A DNA stretch of 64,000 nucleotides from Vallitalea guaymasensis (GTDB lineage Bacteria; Bacillota; Clostridia; Lachnospirales; Vallitaleaceae): positions 4,712,001 through 4,776,000 of the forward strand of contig NZ_CP058561.1 of NCBI RefSeq assembly GCF_018141425.1. Direction: 5' to 3'. A model generated the notes under the pieces. That model had not been told where the DNA came from. It did no database searches and saw only the letters and a list, made by a program, of their open reading frames with translations. A program made the position numbers and the translations under genes. Shown piece after piece: positions 63,842 through 64,000 of the stretch; the first letter of the stretch is position 1, and the number at the start of each line of letters is the position of its first letter.

Positions 63842-64000
63842 ATGAGAAAAGTTAAAATTGGTATAGTAGGTTGCGGTAACATAAGTGATATATATCTAAA
63901 AAACTGTACAGATATTTTTGATAATCTAGAAGTAGTTGGCTGTGCAGATTTAATAATAGAACGCGCAAGGGAAAAGGCAGAGAAATATAATATAAAAGCC
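63842..64000 (+). CDS. Gfo/Idh/MocA-family oxidoreductase, 5' part
   Basis: The first 53 codons of an NAD(P)-dependent sugar dehydrogenase. KIGIVGCGNISDIYLKN is the Rossmann dinucleotide motif (GxGxxS-type) and VVGCADLIIERAREKAEKY follows. The gene runs off the window. It forms an operon with the ThuA-like gene. Confidence 0.88.
   Translation, partial: MRKVKIGIVGCGNISDIYLKNCTDIFDNLEVVGCADLIIERAREKAEKYNIKA

Overview
The window reads as the right-hand part of an integrative and conjugative element (ICE) of a low-GC Firmicute, most likely a Clostridia/Lachnospirales-type anaerobe. The DNA is very AT-rich, Shine-Dalgarno sites are strong, TTG and GTG starts are common, and there is a T-box leader. 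The left end of the element lies outside the window and no relaxase gene is visible. The right end is marked by an excisionase-like gene and a tyrosine integrase (56324-57882), followed by four TTGGTGTC repeats.

Backbone (2-27024): a conjugation apparatus (VirD4 coupling protein, VirB2-like and DUF6133 small membrane proteins, TrbL/VirB6-like protein, PrgI, NlpC/P60 hydrolase, and a VirB4 split into two genes). It is interleaved with a near-complete Tad/Flp-type pilus assembly set: prepilin peptidase, CpaB, two CpaE/TadZ-like ATPases, a CpaF/VirB11 ATPase, TadB- and TadC-like membrane proteins, and two TadE-like pseudopilins. DUF6133 and the TadE-like proteins carry a similar Gly-Glu-Gly or Asp-Gly motif just before their hydrophobic segment, as expected for substrates of the prepilin peptidase. 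A PadR-type regulator has a consensus promoter with a perfect palindrome.

Cargo sits in four places. (1) 4881-8310: a secreted papain-like peptidase, a membrane-anchored protein and a decayed SIR2-like gene. (2) 13049-17338: a large nuclease/STAND-NTPase defence-type gene cut in two by an IS200-type element. (3) 27025-46800: a defence island with a decayed GIY-YIG/DUF4357 gene, a frameshifted unknown gene, a small-protein/membrane-protein/TPR-PIN cluster, a degenerate-plus-canonical DUF262 pair with a HEPN gene, a protein with a WTHEREWRVP motif, a ParB-like protein, and a complete type I restriction-modification system. The canonical DUF262 gene is split by an IS4-family element with a perfect 10-bp target duplication. 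(4) 51954-56100: orphan immunity-like genes, a NADAR protein and a PD-(D/E)XK-like protein.

Control (46794-49141) is by an ImmR/ImmA-type repressor and protease pair, a divergent activator-like gene, and a sigma-factor-like gene. The sigma-like gene sits behind a terminator, an 8-codon leader peptide and a helix that covers its ribosome binding site. A DinG/XPD-type helicase follows.

The right flank (57883-64000) holds a T-box-controlled short alanyl-tRNA synthetase lacking the usual C-terminal domain, then a graveyard of fragments. One fragment is a second copy of the 3' end of the PD-(D/E)XK gene, followed by a sequence resembling the stretch just after the integrase, which suggests the scar of an earlier related element. 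Last come ordinary sugar-catabolism genes: TIM-barrel isomerase/epimerase, AraC regulator, ThuA-like protein and the start of a Gfo/Idh/MocA oxidoreductase.

Many of the defence-type genes are broken by insertion sequences, nonsense codons or frameshifts. Two of the frameshifts lie at poly-T runs, so real decay must be separated from sequencing error.
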